In this document: positions 1 to 6,910 of the stretch, in pieces
Numbering within the stretch: position 1 is the stretch's first letter
Layout of the letters: the number at the start of each line of letters is the position of its first letter
Notes under the pieces: generated by a model
Databases searched by the model: none
Seen by the model: only the letters and a program-made list of their open reading frames with translations
Told to the model about the DNA's origin: nothing
Translations under genes and position numbers: made by a program
Origin: Gammaproteobacteria bacterium HGW-Gammaproteobacteria-15
Lineage (GTDB): Bacteria > Pseudomonadota > Gammaproteobacteria > Enterobacterales > Alteromonadaceae
DNA: 64,000 nt
Direction: 5' to 3'
Assembly (NCBI GenBank): GCA_002840125.1
Contig: PGZF01000001.1
Span: 1,121,237 to 1,185,236 of the forward strand

Positions 1-83
1 CGCGGCTTGCCGCACTGGCAAATCTGAGCAGCGTCTATTATGACGAAACTGTTTAAACACAACCGAATAGAACACTATGTGGC

Positions 84-308
84 TTATTGATTTTCTGGCA
101 ACTTAGAAAGCAACGCTAAGATTAACGTTGCTATAGGCCCCAAAAATAGCGAAATAAAAAACCTCGCTAGCCCGCTGCGATTCTTGCTTTGAGCTAAAAC
201 CGAGTTAATTAACATCAATGTGCCCCAGCCAAGAAAATACTCGCGTCCAGCTTCTAAATTTTCCGGTGTCACATAACTCTCCCTGGCTCTGCTAACCATA
301 TTATTCAA
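84..308 (-). CDS. Small hypothetical membrane protein
   Basis: A 74-residue protein of unknown function. A hydrophilic N-terminus (about 1-22) is followed by one hydrophobic stretch around 26-38 and a stronger one around 47-66, so it probably has one or two inner-membrane segments. It stands alone, reading away from the osmC-like gene. No family was recognised. Base composition is unremarkable. It is kept because the start is ATG and the C-terminal hydrophobic segment is coherent, but it could be a chance frame. Confidence 0.5.
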   Translation of the reverse strand: MNNMVSRARESYVTPENLEAGREYFLGWGTLMLINSVLAQSKNRSGLARFFISLFLGPIATLILALLSKLPENQ

Positions 309-490
309 AGGATCAAAACCCGCGGGTTGTGCTGGTTAGATCCCGCAAGTTGCAATATTGGCTCAGTCTATGGCGCTGGCTGAATGTAAATCAAGCATTT
401 TTATGTTGCAGCAATTTATGTAGCTACACAAAACCCTGCAAGTTTTACAATTATTACCCCCTAGCGTGGATACCTTACCGGGCCGGGCGA

Positions 491-514
491 AGGGCGTTTT
501 CGCTAAAACGCCCT
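491..514. other. Perfect 10-bp hairpin in a 318-bp gene-free stretch
   Basis: The stretch 309-626 holds no convincing gene. Its one clear structure is a perfect 10-bp inverted repeat (AGGGCGTTTT, 4-nt loop CGCT, AAAACGCCCT). No T-run follows on either strand, so it is not a canonical intrinsic terminator. It lies about 110 bp upstream of the OsmC gene and could be a leader structure or part of a dispersed repeat. The function is unknown. Confidence 0.45.
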
Positions 515-626
515 GCTGGCGTGCTCTTGCCGGTGTGGAACAGCTCTTGCTGCTGTACGGCTAGCTTAACCGCGCGGATACCATTCGCGTTGTCGACAAC
601 ACCACTTACCAACTAAGGAGCACCAC

Positions 627-1064
627 ATGGCTATTATCAAATGGGCTACTGCAAAATATGAAGGTCTTGGCAAAGACGGTAAAGGGCATGTTTCTATGCA
701 ATCGGGCGCGTTAAAGGATCAGCCTTACGGCTTTAATACCCGGTTTGAAGACAAAGCAGGTACCAACCCGGAAGAGCAAATCGCTGCTGCGCATGCATCG
801 TGTTTTACGATGGCACTGTCTTTTGGCCTGGCAAAGCTCGGTTTTAGCAAAGGCAGCCTGGCCACAAAAGTAGCCATTACGCTGGTAAAAGAGGGGGATG
901 GTTTTACTATCTCAAAATCTGAAATCTGGTTAGATGCCAAAGTGCCGGGCATCAGCGGTGCAGATTTTGAAAAAGCAGCGGTAGAGGCCAAATTAACCTG
1001 CCCGATATCCAGGTTATTAACCTGTGATATTACCCTGGATATTACCTCGTTTGAAGGTAGTTAA
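627..1064 (+). CDS. osmC: OsmC family peroxiredoxin
   Basis: Thiol-dependent peroxidase of the OsmC/Ohr superfamily, reducing organic hydroperoxides in the cytoplasm. The 145 residues match the family length. The peroxidatic Cys59 lies in AAHASCFTMAL and the resolving Cys125 in LTCPISRLL; the preceding TNPEEQ segment is typical of OsmC rather than Ohr. The ATG at 627 is preceded by AAGGAG at about 9 nt, which fixes the start. It is monocistronic, followed by a strong hairpin at 1102-1130. A second member of the superfamily (Ohr) lies at 53.3 kb, so the cell carries both classes. The family call is secure; the exact substrate is not shown by sequence. Confidence 0.93.
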   Translation: MAIIKWATAKYEGLGKDGKGHVSMQSGALKDQPYGFNTRFEDKAGTNPEEQIAAAHASCFTMALSFGLAKLGFSKGSLATKVAITLVKEGDGFTISKSEIWLDAKVPGISGADFEKAAVEAKLTCPISRLLTCDITLDITSFEGS

Positions 1065-1101
1065 TTAAGCTGAGCTAATTAGCTTTTGGGGTAACTAATA
1101 A

Positions 1102-1130
1102 GGCCTGTTTTAATAACGTTAAAACGGGCC
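1102..1130 (+). terminator. Stem-loop after the OsmC gene
   Basis: A 12-bp stem with one G-U pair (GGCCTGTTTTAA, loop TAACG, TTAAAACGGGCC) lies 37 bp after the OsmC stop. Only a short T-rich tail follows (GCTTTAAA), so termination would be weak. It separates the OsmC gene from the next small ORF. Confidence 0.5.
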
Positions 1131-1156
1131 GCTTTAAACACAATGGAGCCTGATTA

Positions 1157-1381
1157 ATGACATCTGAGCAAACTGAGCAACCTGAAGAAGAGTCACGTAG
1201 TTTTATGCATTATGCGGCACTGAAAACCGCCATCATTAATAATGAAGAACAGCGGGTAAAAGAACTGCTGGCAAACCAAAGTATGCAAGTGCTGGAAAAA
1301 GGTTACCTGCTTGATTTAGCCAGGCTAAACAACAACCGCACTATCGTAGCGCTACTGGAAGCAGTTCCTGTAACGCCATAA
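1157..1381 (+). CDS. Small hypothetical protein, ankyrin-like helices
   Basis: A 74-residue soluble protein. The acidic N-terminus (EQTEQPEEE) is followed by two helical hairpins; HYAALKTAIINNEEQRVKELL and LARLNNNRTIVALLEA resemble the paired helices of ankyrin repeats, but there is too little sequence for a firm family call. ATG 1157 has a GGAG-like site (ATGGAGCC) about 10 nt upstream. It lies between the OsmC gene and the convergent marR-type gene. Function unknown. Confidence 0.6.
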   Translation: MTSEQTEQPEEESRSFMHYAALKTAIINNEEQRVKELLANQSMQVLEKGYLLDLARLNNNRTIVALLEAVPVTP

Positions 1382-1420
1382 CGTTGAAGAATAACCCTGC
1401 GTTTGAGCTGCTGTTATAGC

Positions 1421-1852
1421 TTAGCTGTTTGCTAAATTCTGATACATTTGCGCCAGCAGCTGCGTTAACTGCTGTTGCTGCCCGGCAGTTAATCCGACCA
1501 GCATTTTGCCGGCTATCTGGCGTTTTTTTGCTTTTAACTGCGCGGCCAGCTGCTCGCCTTGTTGCGACAATACCACTAACTGCCGCCTGCCATCGACTGG
1601 GTCTGCCTGCCGCTGCAACAATGCGGCTTGCTGTAAGTCATTTAACAACCGGGTAATTTGCGCTTTGTCCCGCCTTAATAATTCTGTTAGCTGCTGTGCT
1701 GTGCTGCCTGGTTTTGCAGCCAACATTAGCAACAGCCGGCTATGCATTGCTGTTAACCCTGGCAACGCAGGGGCAAGTTGCTGAAAAAACTGGCCGCGCA
1801 ATTCAGCAGTAAGCTGTTGCAGTTGGTCGAGTAAATCCTGCTTTTCATCCAT
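1421..1852 (-). CDS. MarR family transcriptional regulator
   Basis: A 143-residue winged-helix repressor of the MarR family. The central segment (HSRLLLMLAAKPGSTAQQL, then RRDKAQITRLLNDLQ) is the helix-turn-helix, followed by the wing with DPVDGRRQLVVLS; N- and C-terminal helices would form the dimer interface. ATG 1852 has AAGG about 7 nt upstream. Just upstream, in the divergent intergenic space, lie two 15-bp dyads (1879-1893 and 1912-1926), the expected arrangement for autorepression together with control of the small gene at 1958. Ligand and wider regulon are unknown. Confidence 0.9.
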   Translation of the reverse strand: MDEKQDLLDQLQQLTAELRGQFFQQLAPALPGLTAMHSRLLLMLAAKPGSTAQQLTELLRRDKAQITRLLNDLQQAALLQRQADPVDGRRQLVVLSQQGEQLAAQLKAKKRQIAGKMLVGLTAGQQQQLTQLLAQMYQNLANS

Positions 1853-1877
1853 AACACTACCTTAAACACCAGCAACA

Positions 1878-1927
1878 AGTTGATATTATCAACTAAAAAC
1901 CCAACAATTAAGTTGATTATATCAACC
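1878..1927. promoter_or_regulatory. Two operator dyads between marR-type gene and divergent small gene
   Basis: Two near-identical palindromes, GTTGATATTATCAAC (1879-1893) and GTTGATTATATCAAC (1912-1926), have starts 33 bp apart, about three helical turns. The half-sites are separated by 3 bp, not the 4 bp of an FNR/CRP-type site. MarR dimers typically bind such 15-18 bp AT-rich dyads near their own promoter, so these are probably the repressor's operators. That the neighbouring MarR protein binds them is inference. Confidence 0.75.
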
Positions 1928-1957
1928 AATATAGCAAAAACCAGTCAGGAGTTTATT

Positions 1958-2152
1958 ATGTCTGATATTCATCAATGCCCAACCTGCAATGCCAGAGCAA
2001 AAAGAATCATCGACCCGCAAAACGGCGAGCCACGGCTTAAAGCATTACAAGACGACGAAGCCGCAGCCAAAATACTGCAGCTGAAAAAGATGCTGGAAAA
2101 AGAGAAACAGCGTAACGAGCAGCTAAAGGCCCGGCTGGCTGCGCTGGAATAA
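1958..2152 (+). CDS. Small coiled-coil protein with CxxC
   Basis: A 64-residue hypothetical protein. One CPTC pair near the N-terminus (residues 7-10) is followed from about residue 30 by a charged heptad-like helix rich in K/E/L, probably a coiled coil. A longer frame opens at 1880, but it would run through both operator dyads; ATG 1958, preceded by CAGGAG, is the likely start. It is divergent from the MarR gene and probably under its control. A single CxxC is not enough for a zinc ribbon unless the protein dimerises. Confidence 0.7.
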   Translation: MSDIHQCPTCNARAKRIIDPQNGEPRLKALQDDEAAAKILQLKKMLEKEKQRNEQLKARLAALE

Positions 2153-2178
2153 CACCATTCAGCCAGGCGAAATGGGGT

Positions 2179-2448
2179 TCAATTTCGCCGGAAAAATGTT
2201 ACGACTAATGCCACCATTCCTATCACGCAAAAAACAGGAATTAATAGCATCACGCCGATAATAGCCATGGCTTTTATAACGTCAGGATAATTAAAACTGC
2301 TGCCACAACCACTATTATTGCCGCCACCAAAACTCAGGCAAAGATCGGCAAAAATCAGGGCGCAACCCACCCATGCTGCGCCGGTAAACAGGGTTAGCAA
2401 CCAGTAAAAGCCTGCGGTTTTCTTCTTGTGTTTATTCGAGTTTTCCAT
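2179..2448 (-). CDS. Hypothetical two-TM membrane protein
   Basis: An 89-residue protein with a lysine-rich N-terminus (NKHKKK), a first hydrophobic segment at about 13-38, a Gly/Asn/Ser/Cys-containing loop (GGGNNSGCGSSF) and a second hydrophobic segment at about 58-85 ending in FFRRN. By the positive-inside rule both ends are cytoplasmic and the loop periplasmic. No family was recognised. Confidence 0.6.
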   Translation of the reverse strand: MENSNKHKKKTAGFYWLLTLFTGAAWVGCALIFADLCLSFGGGNNSGCGSSFNYPDVIKAMAIIGVMLLIPVFCVIGMVALVVTFFRRN

Positions 2449-2481
2449 ACTACCTGATGTTTTGTTTAATAATGTTGTTAA

Positions 2482-3063
2482 CTAAGTACGCCCAACCGCT
2501 AGCCGGGTTAACACTGCCAGATACTGCCGGTAAGCAGCCTCGTTAAAGGCTTGTGATGCCGGGCTCATAAAACCATGGGCAAACGGTGCGCTAACGGCAC
2601 TTACTGCCGGTTGTTGCTGCAGCTGCGCGCAGATGTCGGCAACAGCAAAATGCGGCTCGCTATCGCCAAAGATTATCTGCGTTGGCACTTGTGGTGCAAC
2701 AGCAAGATGCCGGTGAATTTGCCCGGGATAAAATAGTACGGCCTGTTTAACTTTGTCAGCATGCAGCTGTGCTAAAGCGCGCCATAATGCACCGGCACCA
2801 GCGCTAAAACCAATAACAAGATCAAATGGCTGTGGGGCCGCCTGCAGTACCTGCGCAACCAGCCCGGCATACATATCATGGCCGCACTGCGTACTGTAGG
2901 CGGCATAAGCCTGTTGCTCAGCGGCAAAGTGTTGTGCCTCGCCCTGATAGGGGTCGACAAGCTGTATCTGCACAGTTGCAGTGGCGGCTAAATCTTGCAC
3001 CAGCCGGTTAAGCCCGGCACAACGGCCAAATATATCGCTGGCCAGTAAAATACGTAGTGGCAT
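2482..3063 (-). CDS. Dienelactone hydrolase-like alpha/beta hydrolase
   Basis: A 193-residue cytosolic alpha/beta hydrolase of the small dienelactone-hydrolase type. The nucleophile elbow GFSAGAG carries the catalytic Ser, an acidic residue follows in IIFGDSEPH, and the His lies in FAHGFMSP; the early LLASDIFG strand-loop also fits. A longer frame starts at 3087, but ATG 3063 has GGGGAG 8 nt upstream and gives the usual N-terminus MPLRILLASDI. The substrate is not predictable. The region upstream contains a decayed lipocalin. Confidence 0.82.
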   Translation of the reverse strand: MPLRILLASDIFGRCAGLNRLVQDLAATATVQIQLVDPYQGEAQHFAAEQQAYAAYSTQCGHDMYAGLVAQVLQAAPQPFDLVIGFSAGAGALWRALAQLHADKVKQAVLFYPGQIHRHLAVAPQVPTQIIFGDSEPHFAVADICAQLQQQPAVSAVSAPFAHGFMSPASQAFNEAAYRQYLAVLTRLAVGRT

Positions 3064-3156
3064 CTGCTTAACTCCCCCTGCCAGCACAGAAATGTGCAGC
3101 TCAATTGATACAAAGCCGGTTTAGCGGCGTAGTATTAGTGTTTTATAGCCAGAACA

Positions 3157-3294
3157 AAAGGCTGCTATGAAATTTCCCTGCTGGACCACCGTTTTGAGCG
3201 TGGTTTAACCGACGTAACGGCTAACTACAGTTTGCGCGACGATGGCGGCGTTAAAGCAATTAACCGCGGTTCTAATGCTGAATATAGCGAATAA
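3157..3294 (+). pseudogene. Relic of an outer-membrane lipocalin (Blc-like)
   Basis: Read from 3157 the DNA encodes YEISLLDHRFERGL, then VTANYSLRDDGG and a short tail to TAA at 3292-3294. This matches the conserved N-terminal part of bacterial lipocalins of the Blc family (WYEIARxDHRFERGL...VTAxYSLRDDGG). The signal peptide with lipobox, the first strand with the GTW motif (here only GCYE) and everything after about residue 70 are missing, and there is no start codon or ribosome site. It is a fragment left by decay or deletion in the 376-bp gap 3064-3439; nothing else was recognised there. Confidence 0.85.
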
Positions 3295-3439
3295 CATGTA
3301 TTTGATTTAATAAGTATTTTGCTTAGCTAAATTAAAAATGTCTACAGCCTGTGTGGCCAAAGTTATGTTTTGTACATTGCATTAGCTGCGCGCTCTGTTT
3401 AAAGTAATTTTAATTCAGCCAGTTAGAGCCCGATAAGCC

Positions 3440-4471
3440 ATGAGCACACTACCACCTGCCGACAACGCCGCAATTTCTGAAGTGGCACCCGACACCTTTG
3501 TTGATAGCTGCGGTAAACAGCTTACAGAGCGCCAGGTACGCCGTGTGGTTACGCCGCATGTATTTGCTGTAGCACCGGAGTTAATTGGCAAACAATTAGC
3601 CAGGCCTGCGCGCCGTGGTGTGGCGATACTGATTGACGGTTTTTTCATCGCTGCCCTTACCTCCGGCAGCCTGATTTTTGTAATACCCATGCTGACTTAC
3701 CTGGCGTGGTCACGCTGGCAGGCAGGTAAAACCGGCCAGGTGGCCATTCTGGCCTGTACGGCACTGGTGCTGTTTACCAGCCATAACTGGACATCGTCGC
3801 TGCCCTCTGACACTGCGATTAAACGTGTTACTGACAGCACCGCCGTGTCGGCAAATGCTTTGCGCTTAAGTCAGGCCGACTGCGATGCAGCCTGTGCCCA
3901 AAAACAGTTGCAGGCGGTGGTGCAACAACTGCAAAAAACCCAGCTAAGCATTCCCGAGCGGGAAGAAATGCTTAGCGACTTGCTGGACATAAGCCAGTTA
4001 TCTGCCAGCGAAAAAGCCTCAGTGATGACAGAAGCGATCACCAGCCTCAAAGTTGGCGCTACGGTAGAACAAATGAGCGAGACAGTACAAGGTACAACAA
4101 CCGAGCCAGAGCCCGCCACATCAATAACCAGAGCATCACTGTGGCAACGTTTGCAAAAGTCTGATCACAGTATACTGAAATGGGTGCAGGGTATTCTGGC
4201 CGATTTAGGTATCGGTTTTGGTTGGGCTATCGGCTATTTTACGCTGTTTGTTGCCTGGAATAATGGCCAGACTATTGGCAAAAAATTATGTGGTATTCGC
4301 GTAGTGCAACTGGACAACAACCCGATCTCCCTATGGGGCGCTTTTGGCCGCCAGGGTGGTTACAGTGCCGGTATCGCCACCGGCTTGCTGGGTTTTTTGC
4401 AAGTATACTGGGACCCAAACCGTCAGGCCATTCAGGACAAGCTGGCTGACACTCTGGTAATAAGAGTGTAA
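3440..4471 (+). CDS. RDD family membrane protein
   Basis: A 343-residue inner-membrane protein of the RDD family. A soluble N-terminus (1-55) leads to ARPARRGVAILIDGFFIAAL, which carries the R...D of the family and the first TM; a second TM follows (about 75-92) and another hydrophobic stretch (101-112). A long soluble insert with helical DxxQ-rich segments (about 115-235) precedes the final TM and the conserved NNGQTIGKKLCGIRVV, and the end is QAIQDKLADTLV, typical of RDD C-termini. Function is unknown; some RDD proteins act in ion exchange. The long insertion between TM segments is unusual for the family. Confidence 0.85.
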   Translation: MSTLPPADNAAISEVAPDTFVDSCGKQLTERQVRRVVTPHVFAVAPELIGKQLARPARRGVAILIDGFFIAALTSGSLIFVIPMLTYLAWSRWQAGKTGQVAILACTALVLFTSHNWTSSLPSDTAIKRVTDSTAVSANALRLSQADCDAACAQKQLQAVVQQLQKTQLSIPEREEMLSDLLDISQLSASEKASVMTEAITSLKVGATVEQMSETVQGTTTEPEPATSITRASLWQRLQKSDHSILKWVQGILADLGIGFGWAIGYFTLFVAWNNGQTIGKKLCGIRVVQLDNNPISLWGAFGRQGGYSAGIATGLLGFLQVYWDPNRQAIQDKLADTLVIRV

Positions 4472-4565
4472 TGCTAAATAAGTATTTATGAATATAAATA
4501 GCTGACAAAAACCACAAATTCCGAAATACTATTGTTTTGTACCTAAAACATTAAAGGACTAATCA

Positions 4566-5258
4566 ATGTTTATTTTGTTGGTTATACTCAGCACTCTGCC
4601 TGCTACGACAGAGCCCATAATTATTCGGGGTGGCACTGTTGAATCTTTCCCTGTACTGCAATTGCAAAACAATAAAATTGTGCCAGAGCATGAATTTGGC
4701 TATAAAGAAGTAACCGACTGCATTGAACAGCAATTGAATATTGATATTCAGTGGCAGGCCATGCCAACTAACCGCTTATTGAAAATGCTGGCAGAAAACG
4801 AACTGGATATTGGCTTTTCAATGGGTTTTACTGAACAGCGCAGTGCATATTTGCAACCAAGCAGCTACGTAAAAATAGATCATGATTATTTTTTATTTAA
4901 AGGCAACAGCCTTAATTTAGACGATAAGCAGTTATCTATCGCGGTTAAGCGCGGCTCACCGCAGCAGGACCACCTGGCCCGTCAGGGCTACAATAATATT
5001 TATCCGGTGTCTGATTACAATGAGCTGATCCCCCTGCTGCTAAACCACCGGGTAAACGCCGTATCCCTGCCTTTTTCTTTAATTGCCAGCGTACAACCCA
5101 GCATAGAGCAACACCAGTTACTGCTGAAAAGGCATCACAGCCGCGGCACCGGTTTTTATCTGTCGCCGGCCTTTGCCAGCCAATATCTACCTGCGTTAAA
5201 TACCGCCATATTACAGTGCCGGCAACATGCCTTACCTAACACAACAGAGCCATTGTAG
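4566..5258 (+). CDS. Periplasmic solute-binding-like protein (SBP_bac_3 type)
   Basis: A 230-residue protein with a very short N-terminal hydrophobic stretch (MFILLVILSTLPATTEP), probably a signal peptide, then IIIRGGTVESFPVL and DIQWQAMPTNRLLKMLAENELDIGFSMGFT, which follow the fold of family 3 amino-acid-binding proteins. The acidic pocket-lining residues (ELDIGF) are present. It is not next to an ABC permease or ATPase, so it is likely one of the orphan proteins of this fold that are common in marine gammaproteobacteria. The ligand is unknown. Confidence 0.75.
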   Translation: MFILLVILSTLPATTEPIIIRGGTVESFPVLQLQNNKIVPEHEFGYKEVTDCIEQQLNIDIQWQAMPTNRLLKMLAENELDIGFSMGFTEQRSAYLQPSSYVKIDHDYFLFKGNSLNLDDKQLSIAVKRGSPQQDHLARQGYNNIYPVSDYNELIPLLLNHRVNAVSLPFSLIASVQPSIEQHQLLLKRHHSRGTGFYLSPAFASQYLPALNTAILQCRQHALPNTTEPL

Positions 5259-5360
5259 CCGCTGATTTGTTCTGTACGCCGCCCTGAGGTAGACTGTCGC
5301 GCCGAAATAACGACTGCTCAGCAGTACATAATAACGATTCGATACAGGGCTTTTTCTCCT

Positions 5361-6794
5361 ATGGCTAAATTTTTACGGGTACCACACACCCTTACTTTGC
5401 TGTTTGGCATGATGGTGCTGGCGATGATCGCTACCTGGATAGTACCGCAAGGCTTTTTTGAAACCCAAACCCTGGCCAATGGCCGCTCTGCAGTGGTGCC
5501 CGGCACCTTTGCTTTAGTAGAAGAACGACAATACTTAAGCCCGTGGCAATTGTTAACAGCCATACCACGCGCTTTTGCCAGCGCCCAGGATGTGATTTTC
5601 TTTGTGATGATTTTAGGTGGCGTATTATCTATCGCCCGCGCTACCGGCACGGTAGATGCACTGATCGGCCGCCTGCTGACCCGGTTTGGCGAAAAACCGC
5701 ATATGCTGATCTTTATGGTGGTGTTTTGCTTTGCCATGGCGTCCAGCGCTATCGGCACCGCCGGTGAGTATATTCCCTTTGTGCTGATTTTAGTTGCGCT
5801 GTGTAAAGCCATGCGGCTGGATGCAATGACAGCCGTAGGTATGACAGTCGCCGGTTACGGTATTGGCTATGGCGTATCGGCTATTAACCCTTTTACGGTA
5901 ATTATTGCCCAGCAAATTGCCGAAGTGCCGGTGCTGTCGGGCATTGAACTGCGGTTGGCCATTTTTATTCCCTTTGTGCTGATTGGCTTTCACCATGTCT
6001 GGAGCTATGCGAAAAAGGTACTGGCCGATCCGGCCAACTCGATGGTAGCCGATTTACCCTGCCCGCTGGGCGACAAACAAACCGCCACTTACCCGCAACT
6101 GGCGCTGAACCATAAACTGATCTTAGCCAGCTTTGTTGGCACCATTGCCGTGGTAGCTTATGGTATCCGGGTGCATGGCTGGTACTTATACGAGCTAAGC
6201 GCCTGCTTTGTTGCCTGGGGCCTGTTTACTGCCGTAGTTGGCCGTATTTCTGCCGACACGGCCGCACAAAAGTTTATCGACGGTGCCATGGAGCTAACCA
6301 CCACTGCCATGTTAATTGGTGTGGCGCGCGGTATTTCACTGATAATGGAAGATGGCCAGATTTTGCATTCGCTGGTGCATGGCATGTCGCTGCCATTATC
6401 TTATGTCGGCGCAGAAGCAGCCGCTGTCGGTATGCTGGTTATTCAAACCCTGCTGAATTTCTTTATTCCCTCCGGTAGTGGCCAGGCTTATGTCACTATG
6501 CCGTTAATGGTGCCGCTGAGCGATTTACTCGACATTCCGCGCCAGGTTGCCGTGCTGGCATATCAATTTGGTGATGGCTTCTCTAATATGATTATCCCCA
6601 CCAATGCGGTGTTAATGGGCATTATCGGTATTGCCGGTATTCCTTACGGCCACTGGTTCCGCTTTTGCCTGCCACTGCTGTTAAAGCTGATGCTGGCAGC
6701 CTCAGTGGTATTAGTGCTGGCAGTAGTATTTGACTACGGCGACAGTGTACAGCCCCAGGCAGCCGCTGACACCAGCCTGAGCCAGCCGGAATAA
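5361..6794 (+). CDS. YfcC family transporter
   Basis: A 477-residue polytopic inner-membrane carrier with about 12 hydrophobic segments, related to the YfcC/DcuC-type group of putative basic amino-acid or dicarboxylate carriers. It begins FLRVPHTLTLLFGMMVLAMIATWIVPQG, characteristic of YfcC, and has the conserved GTAGEYIPFVL and FFIPSGSGQAYVTMPLM segments, the latter resembling re-entrant substrate-binding loops. ATG 5361 is the only good start. It stands alone between the solute-binding-like gene and aceK and is followed by a 14-bp stem hairpin. Substrate not determined. Confidence 0.85.
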   Translation: MAKFLRVPHTLTLLFGMMVLAMIATWIVPQGFFETQTLANGRSAVVPGTFALVEERQYLSPWQLLTAIPRAFASAQDVIFFVMILGGVLSIARATGTVDALIGRLLTRFGEKPHMLIFMVVFCFAMASSAIGTAGEYIPFVLILVALCKAMRLDAMTAVGMTVAGYGIGYGVSAINPFTVIIAQQIAEVPVLSGIELRLAIFIPFVLIGFHHVWSYAKKVLADPANSMVADLPCPLGDKQTATYPQLALNHKLILASFVGTIAVVAYGIRVHGWYLYELSACFVAWGLFTAVVGRISADTAAQKFIDGAMELTTTAMLIGVARGISLIMEDGQILHSLVHGMSLPLSYVGAEAAAVGMLVIQTLLNFFIPSGSGQAYVTMPLMVPLSDLLDIPRQVAVLAYQFGDGFSNMIIPTNAVLMGIIGIAGIPYGHWFRFCLPLLLKLMLAASVVLVLAVVFDYGDSVQPQAAADTSLSQPE

Positions 6795-6803
6795 GCCGTG
6801 TAT

Positions 6804-6834
6804 AGCATGCCGGTAACGTTGTTACCGGCATGCT
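6804..6834 (+). terminator. 14-bp perfect stem-loop after the YfcC gene
   Basis: A perfect inverted repeat (AGCATGCCGGTAAC, loop GTT, GTTACCGGCATGCT) starts 9 bp after the stop of the YfcC gene. There is no T-run, so it may act as an RNA 3'-end stabiliser or Rho-assisted stop rather than an intrinsic terminator. Confidence 0.5.
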
Positions 6835-6854
6835 TACTGGTAATTATGTGCTTT

Positions 6855-6878
6855 CCTGATTAGAGTACGCTAATCAGG
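6855..6878. promoter_or_regulatory. 9-bp inverted repeat upstream of aceK
   Basis: CCTGATTAG, 6-nt spacer, CTAATCAGG: a perfect dyad 33 bp before the aceK start codon. It could be an operator for a dimeric repressor of aceK or a leader hairpin. No regulator was identified; aceK here is not next to aceBA. Confidence 0.4.
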
Positions 6879-6910
6879 CAATAGCCATCTCCTTAACCGC
6901 AGGCCGCTAT

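Noticed and set aside
589..600. 12-bp palindrome GTTGTCGACAAC upstream of the OsmC gene
   Set aside because: Palindromes of this length are expected about a dozen times by chance in 64 kb, and no second copy is nearby.
329..616. 95-residue plus-strand frame upstream of the OsmC gene
   Set aside because: Cys/Tyr/Trp-rich, low-complexity composition, no ribosome site, and it runs through the 491-514 hairpin. It looks like a chance frame.
1879..1926. FNR/CRP-type sites (TTGAT...ATCAA)
   Set aside because: The half-sites are 3 bp apart, not 4 as in FNR boxes, and the longer symmetry GTTGAT/ATCAAC fits a MarR operator better.
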